Source: JAJRVM01 sp041752115 (GTDB lineage Bacteria > Planctomycetota > Planctomycetia > Pirellulales > Pirellulaceae). Taken from it: a stretch of DNA of 64,000 nucleotides. Position 1 is the stretch's first letter. Every line of letters starts with the position of its first letter. Position numbers and translations under genes: made by a program. Below the pieces are notes generated by a model. The model had not been told where the DNA came from, did not search any database, and saw nothing but the letters and a program-made list of their open reading frames with translations. This document shows positions 62,725-64,000 of the stretch, in pieces. The stretch lies in assembly GCA_041752115.1 (NCBI GenBank), contig JBGSHS010000196.1, forward strand, positions 1 to 64,000, in the 5' to 3' direction.

Positions 62725-63903
62725 ATGAGCTCTGCTACAATCCCCGGTCGCAATGGCCGTGAAGCTTCTGTCCACAGTCGGTATGCCGATGCGGCACGCG
62801 AGAAAGAAGAGTCTCTCTGTTGCCCCGTTCGCTACCCACGGGAATACCTGGAGATCATTCCCCAGGAGATCCTGGACCGCGATTATGGCTGCGGCGATCC
62901 GACGCCCTACGTTCGCGAAGGTGATACGGTGCTGGATCTGGGATCTGGTGGAGGGAAGGTGTGTTACATCCTGTCGCAGGTCGTCGGTCGGCATGGGCGT
63001 GTGATTGGCGTGGACTGTAATCCGGACATGCTGGCGCTGGCTCGGGGCTACCGGGAGCGGGTCGCCGCGAAGGTCGGATACGCCAATGTCGATTTCCGTT
63101 ACGGGCTGATTCAGGACCTGGGGTTGGACCTGGAAGCACTGGCCGAGGAGGCCGCGGGACTGAAGATCCAGAGTGCCGCAGATTTTCTGGTCGTAAGGCA
63201 ATTAGAGCAACGACTACGCCACGAACGACCGATGGTGGCGGACGAAAGCGTGGACTGTGTTGTGTCCAACTGCGTGTTGAACTTGGTTCGTCCGGAAGAT
63301 CGCCACCAGTTGTTTGCGGACGTATTTCGTGTCTTGCGATTGGGCGGCCGGGTGGCGATCAGCGACATTGTGTCGGACGAGGATGTACCGGACCATCTCC
63401 AGGAGGATCCGCAGTTGTGGTCAGGTTGTATCTCCGGAGCGTTTCGCGAGGATCAGTTTCTCGAGGCGTTCGAGCAGGCAGGGTTTTATGGAATTCAGAT
63501 CGCCGCGCGTCAAGCCGAGCCGTGGCGGACAGTCGAGGGAATTGAGTTCCGGTCGCTGACGGTCACAGCCCACAAGGGAAAGCAAGGTCCTTGTCTGGAG
63601 CGTCGTCACGCGGTGATATACCGCGGTCCGTTCAAGCAGGTCGAGGACGACGACAACCACGTCTATTACCGTGGCCAGCGCATGGCCGTCTGCGACAAGA
63701 CGTTTCACTTGTTGCAGAAAGAGCCTTACTCGCATCAATTCGAGTACATTGAACCTCTGGAATCCGTACCGCTGGAGAGCGCCACGCGATTCGATTGCAG
63801 CCGCCCCAAGCACCGGCACCCGCGTGAAACAAAGGGGCTGGAGTACGATGCTACAACGCAGTCGCACGGGACATGCACGGACTCTGGCGGAAGTTGCTGT
63901 TAG
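62725..63903 (+). CDS. ArsM-like SAM-dependent methyltransferase
   Basis: 392 residues. The opening segment has ESLCCPVRYPREYLEIIPQE, then the SAM-binding motif GDTVLDLGSGGGKVCYILSQ and GVDCNPDMLALARGYRERV. SVDCVVSNCVLNLVRPEDR, RLGGRVAISDIVSDEDVPD and SGCISGAFREDQFLEAFEQAG match ArsM-type enzymes, with conserved Cys at the N-terminus and in SGCISGA. The C-terminal ~130 residues form an added domain ending in SGGSCC, a Cys-rich tail that may bind metal. It could methylate arsenic or a related metalloid; the exact substrate is inferred. It ends 97 bp before the window edge. Confidence 0.82.
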   Translation: MSSATIPGRNGREASVHSRYADAAREKEESLCCPVRYPREYLEIIPQEILDRDYGCGDPTPYVREGDTVLDLGSGGGKVCYILSQVVGRHGRVIGVDCNPDMLALARGYRERVAAKVGYANVDFRYGLIQDLGLDLEALAEEAAGLKIQSAADFLVVRQLEQRLRHERPMVADESVDCVVSNCVLNLVRPEDRHQLFADVFRVLRLGGRVAISDIVSDEDVPDHLQEDPQLWSGCISGAFREDQFLEAFEQAGFYGIQIAARQAEPWRTVEGIEFRSLTVTAHKGKQGPCLERRHAVIYRGPFKQVEDDDNHVYYRGQRMAVCDKTFHLLQKEPYSHQFEYIEPLESVPLESATRFDCSRPKHRHPRETKGLEYDATTQSHGTCTDSGGSCC

Positions 63904-64000
63904 CCGATCATCACGCCGTGAATCGTTGAACACGTTCGCTGACGACTCAACCGCGTACGCACAGGACGCTGTCCACAACTCAGGAATATCGGGAAAGTAG

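Noticed and set aside
63880..63903. A third selenoprotein in the ArsM-like gene
   Set aside because: There is no in-frame TGA; the Cys-rich end is encoded by ordinary cysteine codons.

Overview
The window looks like a chromosomal segment of an uncultured, fairly GC-rich planctomycete-like bacterium. The grounds are the many secreted sugar-degrading enzymes with signal peptides, LamG inserts, Tat-type leaders, tight ATGA gene overlaps, a cytoplasmic FAD-oxidoreductase family typical of that phylum, and the DUF3179, DUF547 and DUF255 proteins. The assignment is an inference from family content; no rRNA or tRNA gene is present to test it.

Layout. (1) 1-2676: the end of an FAD-dependent oxidoreductase and an unknown protein with two HARE-HTH-like repeats. 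(2) 2.9-22.5 kb: a carbohydrate-degradation island. It holds a six-hairpin glycosidase with LamG, a GH2 enzyme with inserted LamG, a GH99-like protein, a GH78 alpha-L-rhamnosidase, two further secreted proteins and a GntR/FCD regulator with a palindromic operator. Two imperfect direct repeats of about 200 bp (2916-3115 and 22336-22549) flank the island. Several genes in it survive only as joined 5' and 3' ends. (3) 22.5-24.0 kb: gene-free debris. (4) 24.0-40.2 kb: a mobilizable-element region. It opens with a von Willebrand A protein, a membrane kinase-like protein and two paralogous coiled-coil lipoproteins. These are followed by small plasmid-type proteins, a ribbon-helix-helix regulator, a MobF relaxase, a VirD4/TraD-type coupling protein, SSB, a stand-alone CHC2 primase finger, a stand-alone TSCPD domain, a HEAGH protein and a GP88-family protein. 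No integrase or mating-channel genes are seen. (5) 40.6-64.0 kb: core-like and stress or redox genes. They include a glycosyltransferase, an NDH-2-like oxidoreductase, a GH63-like glucosidase, a DUF255 thioredoxin, DUF547, two TetR regulators, CsrA, a mercuric-reductase-like enzyme with a TVP38 membrane protein, an AhpD-like protein, a PAS protein, an ECF sigma factor with a small zf-HC2 protein, a triple YHS-like protein and an ArsM-like methyltransferase.

Most notable: two genes are each interrupted by one in-frame TGA exactly where a CxxC cysteine is expected. One is a HEAT-repeat/redoxin fusion (UPVC, 50470-51537); the other is a DUF3179 protein (UHLC, 54792-55799). Each TGA is followed at the right distance by a hairpin fitting the bacterial SECIS consensus, so both are likely selenoproteins. 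Also notable are the vWA-kinase-lipoprotein module carried by the mobile region, and an 18-bp perfect hairpin that buries the ribosome-binding site of the GP88-family gene.
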